Shown in pieces: positions 9,304-19,377 of a DNA stretch of 64,000 bases (its first letter is position 1; the number at the start of each line of letters is the position of its first letter). The stretch is from Stenotrophobium rhamnosiphilum (GTDB lineage Bacteria; Pseudomonadota; Gammaproteobacteria; Nevskiales; Nevskiaceae). The DNA lies in assembly GCF_003052265.1 (NCBI RefSeq), contig NZ_QANS01000008.1:1-64000 (forward strand). The letters are read 5' to 3'. Made by a program: the position numbers and the translations under genes. The notes below the pieces were generated by a model. The model was not told the DNA's origin. It worked only from the letters and a program-made list of their open reading frames with translations, and searched no databases.

Positions 9304-9746
9304 AGCGCTTTACGCAAACGCAATCCGTCGCTGCCATCGTCGTAAAAAGCGGGCAGCGATTTTTCTTCGGCGTAACCCAGCTTGCGATACAGCGCCCTTG
9401 CGGCGCTGTTGTCTTGACGCACTTCGAGCGTGACCGCGCTTAAACCCAACTTGCGCGTTTGTGTTTCTGCAGCGGCGACCAACTTTGCAGCGAGTCCTTG
9501 CCCGCGCATCTGCGGTAGCACAATCACTGAATAGATACGCGCGCTGTGAACGCCCTTGCGCGTGAGCAAGACCAGCGAACCCACCAGTTCATTCGCTGCT
9601 TCGACGACCCAGACATGCGCACTCGGCGCACGCAGAAAATTCCGCACGGAACGTGCAGACATTCGGTCAGAAGGAAAATGCGATTCCATTTCCAAGATTG
9701 CTGCAGCGTCTTTTGCAGCGCCACGGCGAATCTTGATGGCGCTCAT
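9300..9746 (-). CDS. GNAT family N-acetyltransferase
   Basis: The 148-residue protein has the GNAT fold with the acetyl-CoA pyrophosphate loop seen as VLPQMRGQGLAAKLV (about residues 75-90). The RimI-like C-terminal pattern EVRQDNSAARALYRKLGY is also present. It overlaps the RimK-like gene by 4 bp (ATGA at 9743-9746), so the two are translationally coupled and probably act on the same substrate. In published amidoligase surveys GNAT enzymes accompany ATP-grasp peptide ligases, which suggests acetylation of a peptide-like product. The substrate is not known. Confidence 0.88.
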   Translation of the reverse strand: MSAIKIRRGAAKDAAAILEMESHFPSDRMSARSVRNFLRAPSAHVWVVEAANELVGSLVLLTRKGVHSARIYSVIVLPQMRGQGLAAKLVAAAETQTRKLGLSAVTLEVRQDNSAARALYRKLGYAEEKSLPAFYDDGSDGLRLRKAL

Positions 9747-11206
9747 GTCTTGGTGCGTGCTTCAAGACGTTTAAGAAAATACTCCATCACCTTTCGATAG
9801 AGCGTTTCCTTCAGAAACAAATCTTCAACGCCGAAATCGATATTCGGGTTGTCGTTAACCTCAATGACCTTCACGACTTTGCCGAACTGCTTGAGATCGA
9901 CACCGTAGAGACTGTTGCCGACAGCTCGCGCGGCTTGCACGGCAATGGTCAACACCTGCGCCGGAACATCTTTGATATCCAGCGTTTCGTGTTTGCCTTC
10001 TTGCTTGCCGCCGTTCTTGCCGCGCTTCACGACCTGCCAATGTTCTTTGGCCATGTAGTAGCGACAGGCGTAAAGCGGTTGGCCATCGAGCACGCCGACG
10101 CGCCAATCGTATTCAGTCGGTTCAAACGACTGCGCGATGATCAGATCAGAGCGCTCCAACATTTCGCGCGTCTGACGTTTGAGCTCGGCCTCGGTCTCAA
10201 CCTTGATCACGCCTTTCGAGAACTGCGAGTCCGGCTGCTTGAGCACGCAAGGGAAACCCAACTCACGCGCAACATGACTGACGTTGCCGCGATGAATCAA
10301 CAGTGTCTTCGGCTGCGGGATGCGGTGACGATCCATCAACTGTGCGAGGAATACTTTATTCGCTGCGCGCAAAATCGAAACCGGATCATCCACAACAATC
10401 AAACCTTCACGTGCGGCACGTCGTGCGAAGCGATAAGTGTGATGATTAACCGCCGTAGTCTCGCGAATGAATAGTGCATCGAACTCAGCAACGTGACCGT
10501 AGTCACCCTTGTCGAGAAACTCGACTTCAAAGCCAAGATCTTCTGCCGTTCTCTCAAATAGCTTGAGCGCTCGTGCATTCGACGGCGGCTCTTTCTCGTC
10601 TTCGTTAACCAGAATCGCTAAGTCGTAACGTGCAGATTCTTTCTTCGCACGCGGCGAGCGTTTGCGCGTGAAGTAGCCGCCGGCCGCTTGATACAAAATT
10701 TCGTGATGCGATGGCGGTACTTCGCCCAAAGCGATGGCACCCAAGGTATCGACGCGCCATTCGTCATCGCGATAAACAAACTTGGCTTGTAGCAAGGGCG
10801 CGGGATACAGATTGAACAACGCACGCGCGAGACGTTCGTGACGCTTGGCCAGCGATACGCCAAAGTAAACGTTCATCACGTACTCAGACGAACCGATACG
10901 CGCAAGACTCTGCTGAATCAGCTCTTCGATTTCATCATTGAGTACAGACGGTGATTCCGCCAGCTTCAAATCCTGAATTGTGGTGACTTCTGGCAGCGGC
11001 TTGTGTCCACGCGCACTCGCGAGCAGCGACACGTAATAGCCGGTGCTCTGATAACTAAACGAACGACAGAGGTTGTAGATGCGCGTCGTGCGCGGTGCGC
11101 GCGTATGCGTTTCGTGCGTGAGGTAATCCCAAGCAGTAACCACTTCAACGTCGGGAATATCGACGGGCCAGTCTGAGCGCTGGTCAACCACCACCACGCC
11201 GGTCAT
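9743..11206 (-). CDS. RimK-like ATP-grasp ligase with RLAN-type N-terminal domain
   Basis: Predicted carboxylate-amine/thiol ligase of the ATP-grasp superfamily. The 487-residue protein has an N-terminal region (about 1-190, containing CRSFSYQSTGYYVSLLA) of the RimK-like ATP-grasp N-terminal (RLAN) type. After a short basic linker comes the ATP-grasp domain (about 290-475). Lys in FPCVLKQPDSQFSKGV and the metal-binding segment VIEVNDNPNID are visible. It is larger than E. coli RimK (300 aa), which modifies ribosomal protein S6, so RimK activity should not be assumed. The coupled GNAT gene follows with a 4-bp overlap. Confidence 0.9.
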   Translation of the reverse strand: MTGVVVVDQRSDWPVDIPDVEVVTAWDYLTHETHTRAPRTTRIYNLCRSFSYQSTGYYVSLLASARGHKPLPEVTTIQDLKLAESPSVLNDEIEELIQQSLARIGSSEYVMNVYFGVSLAKRHERLARALFNLYPAPLLQAKFVYRDDEWRVDTLGAIALGEVPPSHHEILYQAAGGYFTRKRSPRAKKESARYDLAILVNEDEKEPPSNARALKLFERTAEDLGFEVEFLDKGDYGHVAEFDALFIRETTAVNHHTYRFARRAAREGLIVVDDPVSILRAANKVFLAQLMDRHRIPQPKTLLIHRGNVSHVARELGFPCVLKQPDSQFSKGVIKVETEAELKRQTREMLERSDLIIAQSFEPTEYDWRVGVLDGQPLYACRYYMAKEHWQVVKRGKNGGKQEGKHETLDIKDVPAQVLTIAVQAARAVGNSLYGVDLKQFGKVVKVIEVNDNPNIDFGVEDLFLKETLYRKVMEYFLKRLEARTKT

Positions 11207-11373
11207 AAGATCACGCCACGCAAATGCGCCGCGCTGCAGATGGCGGCATCAGTAGGGAAAGGCTCAGGTGAATCTTGCGCGTCGGGCATGTTTGGAGCGG
11301 TTGTTATGGGCTGCTACCGCGCGCGAATCCTAGCATGGCTTGCAGTGATCGCGGCCATACAAAATAATGCCGT

Positions 11374-12381
11374 ATGCGCTATACGATCCTGATCGGCCTG
11401 CTGGCCGCCGTCGCCCTGCCTGCACGTGCAGAAATTCCACTCGACGCTGCTGAAGTCATACAGCCCGCGCAGCTCATTCGTGACAATCGCACGACGGCAT
11501 TGCAAGTGCGTCAAACGCTGGCCGAAGGCGACATCATCAAAACCGGCGGCAGCCGCGCTTCGGTGACCATGCACTTTGCCCGCGACGGAATTCTCACACT
11601 CGGGACCTCCAGTCAGCTGCTTATTCATGGCGCATCACCAGCCAATCTCGGTCGCGGCGAAGTACTGCGGGCGCAACTGGTGCGCGGCGAACTAACGTTG
11701 GAGGCCTACCCCGCCAGCAATACCGTGCCCAAAGACTATCGCCTGAATGTCGGGCCACTTCAGGTGCGCGCGCTCGGCGCCGATATGTGGGCGTTCGCCA
11801 ACAGTGAAGGCGAAGCGGTATGCCTCCATCAAGGCGCACTCGAAATCACCGGTAGCGTAGGCGAGCAACGACTCGACTTTGCTGGAGATTGCCTGCGGCA
11901 CCGAACCGGAGGCCCGCTGCAATTTCTGCCGGGCGGCGAAACAGAGCTGAAAGATCGTCTGCTGACGGCTGAGCAAAGCACGGTCGATACCGCAGAAGCC
12001 GAGCTCCGTCCCGTCAATGTGACGACGCCTCCGAAGATCCAAGTAACGCCGGCGCCGGTAGTTGTCGCTGCAGTAGCTGCACCCGTATCCGCACCTGTGT
12101 CTACACCTGCGTCTGCACCCGCCCCACGCAAAGCCGTGAACACTTCTCCACAGTGGGTTGTGGTGATCGCCACGGCACGGAGCCGTGAGGCCGCAGAAGG
12201 CATCGCTTATAAGCTCGCAAAGCGAACCCTGAGAACCACGGTTCGCGAAACCGGCAAGCCGCAGGCCCCGTATAGCGTGACCTTTGGAAACTTTGCGACA
12301 CAGAAAGAAGCGACCCAATTTTCGAAGAAGCTTCAACGCAAATACCACCTGAAAGTGCTTCGCGTCGCGGCCTTGTCCTAA
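11374..12381 (+). CDS. FecR-domain and SPOR-domain periplasmic protein
   Basis: The 335-residue protein has a signal peptide (cleavage likely after ARA, residue 19) and a FecR-like beta domain (about 40-160, containing GGSRASVTMHFARDG). A Pro/Ala/Val-rich spacer (about 205-258) leads to a C-terminal SPOR domain (about 262-335) that begins PQWVVVIATARSREAAEG. SPOR domains bind denuded peptidoglycan at the division site. The FecR fold here is not associated with any FecI sigma factor or TonB receptor nearby, so iron signalling is unlikely. Septal or wall binding is the better inference. The following gene encodes a small exported protein. Confidence 0.82.
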   Translation: MRYTILIGLLAAVALPARAEIPLDAAEVIQPAQLIRDNRTTALQVRQTLAEGDIIKTGGSRASVTMHFARDGILTLGTSSQLLIHGASPANLGRGEVLRAQLVRGELTLEAYPASNTVPKDYRLNVGPLQVRALGADMWAFANSEGEAVCLHQGALEITGSVGEQRLDFAGDCLRHRTGGPLQFLPGGETELKDRLLTAEQSTVDTAEAELRPVNVTTPPKIQVTPAPVVVAAVAAPVSAPVSTPASAPAPRKAVNTSPQWVVVIATARSREAAEGIAYKLAKRTLRTTVRETGKPQAPYSVTFGNFATQKEATQFSKKLQRKYHLKVLRVAALS

Positions 12382-12490
12382 ACCTGCACGGCAGATAAAC
12401 GGCAGAAACATCACGCTTCGACGGAACGCCACTCCTCGCTAAGCCGCGCATGATTCCACACAGGACTTCCGAGTTCGTGTGGAGGCGGCA

Positions 12491-13174
12491 ATGCTTGACG
12501 ATGACATCCGTATTTTGGTCGCGCAATGGCGATCACTCGCGACGTATCCATTGCTGGTCGCCGCGCTCACTTGCAGTGCCAAATGCGCGCACGCAGCTGA
12601 CAACTCCACTGCCACGCCACGCTGGAATTATCGCGACTATCTGCTCTATAGCGCGCCGCCATCGCCCGCCATGTTTGGTCACCCGCAAAACATGACGCAG
12701 ATCAGCATCGGTCAGATTCTGCAGCAGCGCAACATCAACTCCGGCGGCGCCGCACGCAATTTATTGTTGTCAGCAGGCTTTGATACGCGCGCCGATTGGG
12801 AGTCGATCCGATACGGCCTAGGTTTCTTTACGAACCTGCCGGAAGCCGGCCAATTTCATTTCAATCTCTATGTGCGCGCCAACGCGAAGCGACCTGGTTT
12901 CCGATGGCAGTTGCAGCCGACAGGATTGCCGATCGTGTCGGAGTCTGGCCATCAAAACTGGTCAGTCGGTGGCTACGTCGATTACAGCCGTGCGCAGCGA
13001 GGGCAAAGCACCCGCGTCGGTGTGGCGCCACAACTCATTCTTAATCTCAGCCCAACGCTACACGTTCCGGGTGACGCACAAGCCAGCATTCAATACGCGT
13101 ATTGGCGCAGCACACTCGATGACGATGCTCCGCAGGGTCGTGCATTGCAGATGGCGCTGCGCTGGCGGTTTTAA
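12491..13174 (+). CDS. Exported hypothetical protein, possible outer-membrane beta-barrel
   Basis: I do not recognise a family. The 227-residue product has a signal peptide (about residues 1-36, ending AHA-AD). A body of alternating polar and aromatic residues follows and it ends in a C-terminal Phe (ALRWRF), the usual signature of an outer-membrane barrel. Start chosen at ATG 12491 because GGAGG at 12481-12485 lies 5 nt upstream. A GTG four codons earlier has no such site. It lies 109 bp after the FecR-SPOR gene on the same strand and is followed by a strong terminator, so the two may form a unit. Confidence 0.7.
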   Translation: MLDDDIRILVAQWRSLATYPLLVAALTCSAKCAHAADNSTATPRWNYRDYLLYSAPPSPAMFGHPQNMTQISIGQILQQRNINSGGAARNLLLSAGFDTRADWESIRYGLGFFTNLPEAGQFHFNLYVRANAKRPGFRWQLQPTGLPIVSESGHQNWSVGGYVDYSRAQRGQSTRVGVAPQLILNLSPTLHVPGDAQASIQYAYWRSTLDDDAPQGRALQMALRWRF

Positions 13175-13190
13175 TTCGATCCACAAATAC

Positions 13191-13218
13191 AAAAAGGGCC
13201 GCTTTCGCGGCCCTTTTT
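13191..13218. terminator. Bidirectional intrinsic terminator
   Basis: A 12-bp perfect stem (AAAAAGGGCCGC at 13191-13202, complement at 13207-13218) with a TTTC loop and T tracts either way. It serves the hypothetical barrel gene (plus) and typA (minus). Confidence 0.92.
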
Positions 13219-13232
13219 ATTTACGGCTTAAA

Positions 13233-15068
13233 TTAGCCGTCATTGCCCGAACGTTTACGCTCGTGCTCTTTCAAGAACTTCTTACGCACGCGGATCGACT
13301 GCGGAGTCAGTTCAACGAGTTCGTCGTTGTTGATGAATTCCAGAGCCTGTTCTAGCGAGAAGCGAACTGGCGGGGTGAGGATGATGTTTTCGTCCGAACC
13401 CGAGGCGCGCATGTTGGTGAGCTTCTTGCCCTTCAGTGCGTTCACAACGAGATCGTTTTCACGTGAGTGAATACCGACGATCTGGCCTTCGTAAACTTCA
13501 TCGCTAGGCGCTGCAATCATCTTGCCGCGTTCCTGCAGGTTGAAGAGTGCGTAACCGAGCACTTTGCCCTGTTCGTTGGAGATCATCACGCCGTTACGAC
13601 GTTCGCCGATGCCAGCAACTTCAGCCTTAGGACCGAAATGGTCGAAGTTGTGGAACAGCAAGCCGGTACCGGAGGTCATCGACATGAATTCCGTCTGGAA
13701 GCCGATCAGGCCGCGCGAAGGAATGATGTATTCCAAACGGACGCGACCGCGACCATCTGGAACCATGTTCTGCATCTTGCCGCCGCGCTCAGCGAGGCCG
13801 GTGATGGTGCCGCCCTGGTTCGCTTCTTCAACGTCTGCAATCAAAGTTTCGAACGGTTCGTGCATCACGCCGTCGACTTCTTTGAGAATAACCTGCGGAC
13901 GCGACACGCCAATTTCGTAGCCTTCGCGACGCATGTTTTCGAGCAACACGCCGAGGTGCAACAGGCCGCGGCCTGAAACCTTGAACTGGTCTGGGCTTGC
14001 GCCCTGCTCAACGCGCAGCGCGACGTTGGTTTTGAGTTCTTTCTGCAGACGGTCGCTGATCTGACGCGACGTTACGAACTTGCCTTCCTTACCAGCGAAG
14101 GGCGATTTGTTGACCTCGAAGGTCATGCTCATCGTTGGTTCGTCGACAACCAGTGTCGGCAGCGCTTCTGGATTCTTGGCGTCGCAAATCGTTTCGGAAA
14201 TGCCGAGTTCTTCGATACCCGTGATGGCGACGATATCGCCAGCCTGTGCTTCTGGAACTTCGACTTTGTCGAGGCCCATGAAGCCGAGAATCTGCAGAAC
14301 CTTACCCATGCGGACCTTGCCGTCACGGCCAACAACACTGACCTGCGTGTTGGATTTGATCTTGCCGCGCTTGATACGGCCGGTGCCGATAACACCGACG
14401 TAGCTGGAGTAAGCCAGCGACGTAACCTGCATCTGGAACGGACCATCAACGTCAACCTTCGGCGGCGGAACCTTGTCCACAATCATCTGGAACAATGGGT
14501 CCATGTCGCCTTCGCGGATGTCTGGATTGTCGCCAGCGTAACCGTTGAGTGCCGATGCGTAGATCACTGGGAAGTCGAGCTGCGTGTCGTTAGCGCCGAG
14601 CTTGTCGAACAGGTCAAACACCTGGTCCATAACCCAATGCGCGCGAGCGCCTGGGCGGTCAATTTTGTTGACGACGAGGATCGGGTTGAGGCCCATGTTG
14701 AAGGCCTTTTGCGTCACGAAGCGCGTCTGCGGCATTGGGCCGTCAGCAGCGTCAACGAGCAAGCAAACGCAATCAACCATCGACAGAACACGTTCCACTT
14801 CGCCGCCGAAGTCGGCGTGTCCGGGGGTGTCAACGATGTTGATGCGATATTCGATATTGGTGCGCTTATCCGTCCAGCGGATCGCGGTGTTCTTCGCAAG
14901 AATCGTAATGCCGCGCTCACGCTCCAGATCGTTGGAGTCCATGATGCGTTCGCCGAGCTCTTCGCGCTTGTCGAGGGTGCCAGACTGTCGCAGCAACTTG
15001 TCCACCAGGGTCGTTTTGCCGTGGTCAACGTGGGCGATAATGGCGATATTGCGGAGATTCTCAATCAT
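13233..15068 (-). CDS. typA: Ribosome-associated translational GTPase BipA/TypA
   Basis: Translation factor GTPase related to EF-G that acts in 50S assembly and stress or cold adaptation. The 611-residue protein shows the G1 loop [10 protein letters not shown] at residue 11, the G3 DTPGH, the G4 NKIDR, the EF-G-like domains II, III and V, and the BipA-specific C-terminal domain ending in the basic [11 protein letters not shown]. The length is standard for the family. It is monocistronic and its promoter region (15069-15196) is shared only with the downstream end of purT. Confidence 0.97.
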   Translation of the reverse strand: MIENLRNIAIIAHVDHGKTTLVDKLLRQSGTLDKREELGERIMDSNDLERERGITILAKNTAIRWTDKRTNIEYRINIVDTPGHADFGGEVERVLSMVDCVCLLVDAADGPMPQTRFVTQKAFNMGLNPILVVNKIDRPGARAHWVMDQVFDLFDKLGANDTQLDFPVIYASALNGYAGDNPDIREGDMDPLFQMIVDKVPPPKVDVDGPFQMQVTSLAYSSYVGVIGTGRIKRGKIKSNTQVSVVGRDGKVRMGKVLQILGFMGLDKVEVPEAQAGDIVAITGIEELGISETICDAKNPEALPTLVVDEPTMSMTFEVNKSPFAGKEGKFVTSRQISDRLQKELKTNVALRVEQGASPDQFKVSGRGLLHLGVLLENMRREGYEIGVSRPQVILKEVDGVMHEPFETLIADVEEANQGGTITGLAERGGKMQNMVPDGRGRVRLEYIIPSRGLIGFQTEFMSMTSGTGLLFHNFDHFGPKAEVAGIGERRNGVMISNEQGKVLGYALFNLQERGKMIAAPSDEVYEGQIVGIHSRENDLVVNALKGKKLTNMRASGSDENIILTPPVRFSLEQALEFINNDELVELTPQSIRVRKKFLKEHERKRSGNDG

Positions 15069-15196
15069 AGGAAATGATGCGGCGCAGCAAAAAATGGGTC
15101 GCGTAGTTTACGCGTATCCCCTCAGCCGCGATAGGGGCCTGATAGTTGTCATCTTTTACAGTTTTGTGGCGGCCGGTCAGACCACCACAAACCGGC

Positions 15197-16378
15197 TCAG
15201 CCCTGCTGATGAACCGCTGAGCCCGCCCGACGCGCCTTGGCGCGGGCCTCTTCAATCGTGTCACCCAGCGCTAAAGCCACGCCCATACGACGTTTTCCGA
15301 TGATTTCGGGTTTACCGAACAGACGCAATTGGGTGTCCGGCTCGGCCAAAGCTTGAGCCGAACCGACGAAAGCTGGCGCCTTGCGGTCGCCTTCCAACAG
15401 GATGGCGCTGGACGCTGCCGGACCGCGCTGGCGGATATTCGGGATCGGCAAACCCAGAATCGCGCGGACGTGTAGCGCAAATTGAGGCAAATCCTGCGAA
15501 ATCAGGGTGACAAGGCCGGTGTCATGCGGACGCGGTGAAACCTCACTAAAGATGACGTCTTCGCCACGAACGAACAGTTCCACACCAAACAGACCGCGCC
15601 CACCGAGCGCAGTGGTGATTTTTTCAGCAATCTCTTCTGACTTGCGCTGCACCGTCGCCGACATCGGCTGCGGCTGCCAGGACTCGCGATAGTCGCCATC
15701 AACCTGAAGATGACCAATCGGCGCACAGAAACTTGTGCCGCCCACATGGCGCACGGTCAGCAAAGTGATTTCGTAATCGAAAGGCACAAAGCCTTCGACG
15801 ATCACGCGGCCCGCACCGGTGCGTCCGCCATGCTGGGCGTATTCCCAAGCATGCGCGATATCAGCCTCTGACTTGATCGTGCTCTGCCCTTTGCCGGATG
15901 ACGACATCACCGGCTTGATCACGCAGGGAATTCCGACGACTTTTACCGCTTCGCGGAAGTCGGCTTCGTTATCGGCAAAGCGATATGGCGAGGTCGGCAG
16001 CTTCAGCTCTTCGGCGGCAAGGCGGCGAATGCCTTCGCGATCCATTGTCAGACGCGCAGCCAGCGCAGTCGGGATCACGGTGTAGCCTTCTTTTTCCAAC
16101 TCGATCAGCGTCGGCGTATGAATCGCCTCAATCTCCGGCACGATGTAGTGCGGTTTTTCGAGTTCGATCACGCGGCGGATCTCTGCGCCATCCAGCATGT
16201 TGATCACATGACTGCGATGCGCAACCTGCATCGCAGGCGCGTTGGCATAGCGATCCACGGCAATGCACTCCACACCGTAACGCTGCGCTTCGATGACGAC
16301 TTCTTTACCCAGCTCACCGCTACCCAACATCAGCAAGCGAACGGCATTGCCGCTGAGCGGCGTTCCCAAAATAGTCAT
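15197..16378 (-). CDS. purT: Formate-dependent phosphoribosylglycinamide formyltransferase
   Basis: ATP-grasp enzyme of purine synthesis that formylates GAR with formate and ATP, giving a folate-independent alternative to PurN. The 393-residue sequence has the PurT/PurK-type N-terminal Rossmann fold ([21 protein letters not shown], truncated here at 20: [20 protein letters not shown]). The ATP-grasp core carries [15 protein letters not shown], and the metal-binding motif is [13 protein letters not shown]. The gene is divergent from pyk. Confidence 0.96.
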   Translation of the reverse strand: MTILGTPLSGNAVRLLMLGSGELGKEVVIEAQRYGVECIAVDRYANAPAMQVAHRSHVINMLDGAEIRRVIELEKPHYIVPEIEAIHTPTLIELEKEGYTVIPTALAARLTMDREGIRRLAAEELKLPTSPYRFADNEADFREAVKVVGIPCVIKPVMSSSGKGQSTIKSEADIAHAWEYAQHGGRTGAGRVIVEGFVPFDYEITLLTVRHVGGTSFCAPIGHLQVDGDYRESWQPQPMSATVQRKSEEIAEKITTALGGRGLFGVELFVRGEDVIFSEVSPRPHDTGLVTLISQDLPQFALHVRAILGLPIPNIRQRGPAASSAILLEGDRKAPAFVGSAQALAEPDTQLRLFGKPEIIGKRRMGVALALGDTIEEARAKARRAGSAVHQQG

Positions 16379-16490
16379 AAATAATCTTTTCGTGGTCCAG
16401 ATTCAGTTCAACTTCGATAAAAGTTTGTGCGGGAATCAACACAGCTTCATCGAGCGGTAGTAAGCTAATTCTATCTGGAGAAAACACGCA

Positions 16491-17915
16491 ATGCGCCGCC
16501 GCACCAAAATCGTCGCCACCCTTGGCCCCGCCACCGACAGCCCCGAAGTTCTGAAACGCCTGATTGCTGCTGGCGTTGATGTGGTCAGACTTAATTTTTC
16601 ACACGGCAAAGCCGAAGATCATCAGCGCCGCGCCATGGCTGTCCGCGCTGCCGCCGCTGAACTCAAGCGCGATGTCGGCATTTTGGCTGACCTGCAAGGT
16701 CCAAAGATTCGCATCGAAAGCTTTGCCGATGGCCCGGTCGATCTGCAGGAAGGCCAAGCCTTCACGCTCGATACCGCGCTCGGCACCAACGCGGGCGATA
16801 TCACTGTCGTCGGCTGTGCTTATGAAGAGCTTCCGCAAGACGTTGCGCCCGGCGATGTTCTGCTGCTCAACGACGGCGCCATCACCATGCTGGTCGACAA
16901 GATCGAAGGCACGCGCATTGTCTGTAGCGTGCTCGTAGGCGGCATTCTGTCGAATCGCAAAGGCATCAATAAGCAAGGCGGCGGCCTATCCGCTGCTGCG
17001 CTGACCGACAAAGATAAAGAAGACCTGCGCACTGCCGTTGCGCTCGATGTCGACTTCATCGCCGTCTCCTTCCCTCGCTCTGCTGCGGATATGGAAGAAG
17101 CGCGCACATTGGTCAAAGAAGCGGGTGGCACACAGCTTCTCGTCTCAAAGATTGAACGCGCAGAAGCGCTGGTCAATCTTGAAGAAATTGTTAAAGCATC
17201 AGATGTAGTGATGGTTGCTCGCGGCGATCTCGGCGTTGAGATTGGCGACGCTGAATTGCCCGGCTGGCAAAAACGCATCATCGCCGTCTCGCGCGAACAG
17301 AATCGTTTGGTGATCACCGCAACTCAGATGATGGAGTCGATGATCAGCAGCCCGATTCCAACGCGCGCGGAAGTGCTCGACGTTGCCAACGCAGTTATGG
17401 ATGGCACCGACGCCGTCATGCTCTCGGCCGAAACCGCTGCCGGCAAATATCCGATCAAGACCGTAGAAGCGATGGCACGTGTTTGCATTGGCGCAGAGTC
17501 CAGCGCCGTCAGTCACTACCGCCGCGACTCACTGCGCTTCGACACCCACTTTGCGCACACTGACGAAGCTATCGCTATGGCCACCGCGTGGACTGCACGT
17601 CATATGCAAGCGCAAGCGATTCTCGCGCTGACGGAGTCCGGCAACACCGCGCTACTGATGTCGCGCAGCGGCATTCGCATTCCGATTTATGCGATGACGC
17701 AACACGAACGCACGCGCCGCAAGATGTCTTTGTGCCGCGGCGTTTTCCCAGTTGCGTTTTCGCCGATTGATTCTCTCAAGCCATCAGAAGAAGCCATTAC
17801 AACACTCGCTGCCTGCGCCACACTCAAATCTGGCGAGCGCGTGCTTGTGACCAAAGGCGACTTCGATGGTTTTGCGGGCGGCACCAATAGCCTCAAGATT
17901 TTGATAGTGCCTTAA
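16491..17915 (+). CDS. pyk: Pyruvate kinase
   Basis: Last step of glycolysis, converting phosphoenolpyruvate and ADP to pyruvate and ATP. The 474-residue protein has the full (beta/alpha)8 core. RRTKIVATLGPATDSP is at the N-terminus, the catalytic Lys lies in LLVSKIER, the PEP/Mg site is MVARGDLGVEIG, and ATQMMESM follows. A C-terminal allosteric domain is present. A ribosome-binding site (TGGAG) lies 10 nt before the ATG. The stop codon is followed by a perfect 26-bp palindrome and then, 62 bp on, the glycerophosphodiesterase gene. Confidence 0.96.
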   Translation: MRRRTKIVATLGPATDSPEVLKRLIAAGVDVVRLNFSHGKAEDHQRRAMAVRAAAAELKRDVGILADLQGPKIRIESFADGPVDLQEGQAFTLDTALGTNAGDITVVGCAYEELPQDVAPGDVLLLNDGAITMLVDKIEGTRIVCSVLVGGILSNRKGINKQGGGLSAAALTDKDKEDLRTAVALDVDFIAVSFPRSAADMEEARTLVKEAGGTQLLVSKIERAEALVNLEEIVKASDVVMVARGDLGVEIGDAELPGWQKRIIAVSREQNRLVITATQMMESMISSPIPTRAEVLDVANAVMDGTDAVMLSAETAAGKYPIKTVEAMARVCIGAESSAVSHYRRDSLRFDTHFAHTDEAIAMATAWTARHMQAQAILALTESGNTALLMSRSGIRIPIYAMTQHERTRRKMSLCRGVFPVAFSPIDSLKPSEEAITTLAACATLKSGERVLVTKGDFDGFAGGTNSLKILIVP

Positions 17916-17925
17916 AACGTTTAGC

Positions 17926-17951
17926 CCTCTCTTCTGCATGCAGAAGAGAGG
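17926..17951 (+). repeat. Perfect 26-bp palindrome after pyk
   Basis: Positions 17926-17938 are exactly complementary to 17939-17951 (each arm CCTCTCTTCTGCA). A transcript would fold into a stem with a small loop at TGCATG. No T tract follows, so it is not a classic intrinsic terminator. It may protect the pyk mRNA 3' end or bind a dimeric protein. Confidence 0.7.
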
Positions 17952-17977
17952 CGCATTAAAGCCGCTGGAGGTGTGCG

Positions 17978-18685
17978 ATGGAATCGAATAACCCTTCACG
18001 AGAATTCACTGTCATCGGCCATCGCGGCGCGCGTGGTCACGCCCCAGAAAACACTCTGCTCGGCTTTGATGCCGCGCTATGTCTCGGCGCGCATTGGGTG
18101 GAGTTTGATGTGCAACTCCATGATGGCGAACTGCTGCTGATGCACGACCTGCGACTGGAACGTACAACCAACGGCAAAGGTCGGCTCGACGAACACACGT
18201 TTGCACAACTGCGAACGCTTGATGCTGGCAAAGGCCAACAGATTCCTACGCTGCAAGAAGCGCTATCGCTGATTGACCAACGCATCGGCGTCAACATCGA
18301 ACTTAAAACTTGGAACGGCACGGGTGCAGCCGTCGCGAATGTTTTACGTGAGGTTGTCGCGCAAGGCTGGCCACTGGATAAAATCCAAGTGTCGTCATTC
18401 CACTTGCCCGAGCTTTATGAATTCCACGATCTCGCACCAGAAATTCCGATCGGCGTTCTGCTCTGTGGCGTACCGCTGGACTGGGCCGGTTGCGCAGTTG
18501 AGCTTGGCGCCGGCTCGCTCAATATCTCAGATGAATTTATTGACGAACGTCTGATCGCTGATGCTCACGCGCGTGATCTCAAAGTATTTGTCTACACCGT
18601 CAATCACCCCGACGAAATTACGCGCATGAAAGCAATCGGCGTTGACGGCATCTTCACCGACTATCCCGATCGCGCACTCGCTTAA
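17978..18685 (+). CDS. Glycerophosphodiester phosphodiesterase
   Basis: Hydrolyses glycerophosphodiesters from phospholipid turnover to glycerol-3-phosphate and an alcohol. The 235-residue protein has no signal peptide, so it resembles cytoplasmic UgpQ. The family motifs are visible: [15 protein letters not shown] (catalytic His14 and metal site), [10 protein letters not shown], and NIELKTWNG. The C-terminal [10 protein letters not shown] is typical. GGAGG (17968-17972) gives a strong ribosome-binding site. It is followed 17 bp later by a GST gene and the two are probably cotranscribed. Confidence 0.93.
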   Translation: MESNNPSREFTVIGHRGARGHAPENTLLGFDAALCLGAHWVEFDVQLHDGELLLMHDLRLERTTNGKGRLDEHTFAQLRTLDAGKGQQIPTLQEALSLIDQRIGVNIELKTWNGTGAAVANVLREVVAQGWPLDKIQVSSFHLPELYEFHDLAPEIPIGVLLCGVPLDWAGCAVELGAGSLNISDEFIDERLIADAHARDLKVFVYTVNHPDEITRMKAIGVDGIFTDYPDRALA

Positions 18686-18702
18686 CTTCACACGGAACCA
18701 CC

Positions 18703-19362
18703 ATGATCACGCTCTTCACGGCGCCCACGCCGAATGGCCACAAAGCTTCGATCATGCTCGAAGAACTCGGCGTTCCTTACAAAGTGCAACTCGTGAACAT
18801 CGGCATTGGCGACCAAAAAAAGCCCGACTACGTAAAGCTCAATCCCAATGGCCGCATTCCAACCATTGTTGATCACGAGAATGGCGACTTCGCCGTATTT
18901 GAATCCGGCGCCATCCTGATTTATCTCGCCGAGAAGTACGGCAAGCTTTTGCCGAGTGACGTCAAAGGCCGTTCAGAAGTCATTCAGTGGGTGATGTTTC
19001 AAATGGGCGGATTAGGGCCGATGCAAGGCCAAGCCAATGTTTTCTTCCGCTACTGGCCAGAAAAATATCAGCCGGGCATTGATCGCTATCAGAAGGAAAC
19101 GCGCCGCATCTACGAAGTGCTCAACGCGCGCTTAGAAGGCCGTGAGTTTCTTTGCGACGAATATTCCATCGCGGATATCGCGACTTATCCTTGGGTAAAG
19201 ATTCACGCTTGGGCAGGCGTAGAAGTTGAAGGCCTGCCGCATCTGAAAGCATGGATGACGCGCATGTGGGAGCGCCCCGCAGTTCAGCGCGGCCTCGCAG
19301 TGCCAGGCAAAGTGGATCCAGAAGCAATTTTGAAGTCCGCACAGAGCATTGTTGTACGCTAG
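18703..19362 (+). CDS. Glutathione S-transferase family protein (YfcG/YghU-like)
   Basis: A 219-residue GST with an N-terminal thioredoxin-fold domain (1-80; [18 protein letters not shown], cis-Pro in GRIPTIVD, and [11 protein letters not shown] for glutathione binding) and an all-alpha C-terminal domain. The TPNG motif near the N-terminus is that of the Nu class, whose members (E. coli YfcG, YghU) act as GSH-dependent disulfide reductases. The upstream phosphodiesterase gene is 17 bp away, but no shared pathway is evident. Confidence 0.88.
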   Translation: MITLFTAPTPNGHKASIMLEELGVPYKVQLVNIGIGDQKKPDYVKLNPNGRIPTIVDHENGDFAVFESGAILIYLAEKYGKLLPSDVKGRSEVIQWVMFQMGGLGPMQGQANVFFRYWPEKYQPGIDRYQKETRRIYEVLNARLEGREFLCDEYSIADIATYPWVKIHAWAGVEVEGLPHLKAWMTRMWERPAVQRGLAVPGKVDPEAILKSAQSIVVR

Positions 19363-19377
19363 TGCACGACTAAAGAA

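Noticed and set aside
9743-11206. Calling the ATP-grasp gene rimK
   Set aside because: It is about 190 residues longer at the N-terminus than RimK and lies next to a GNAT gene, not with rpsF or nfsA, so S6 glutamylation is not supported.
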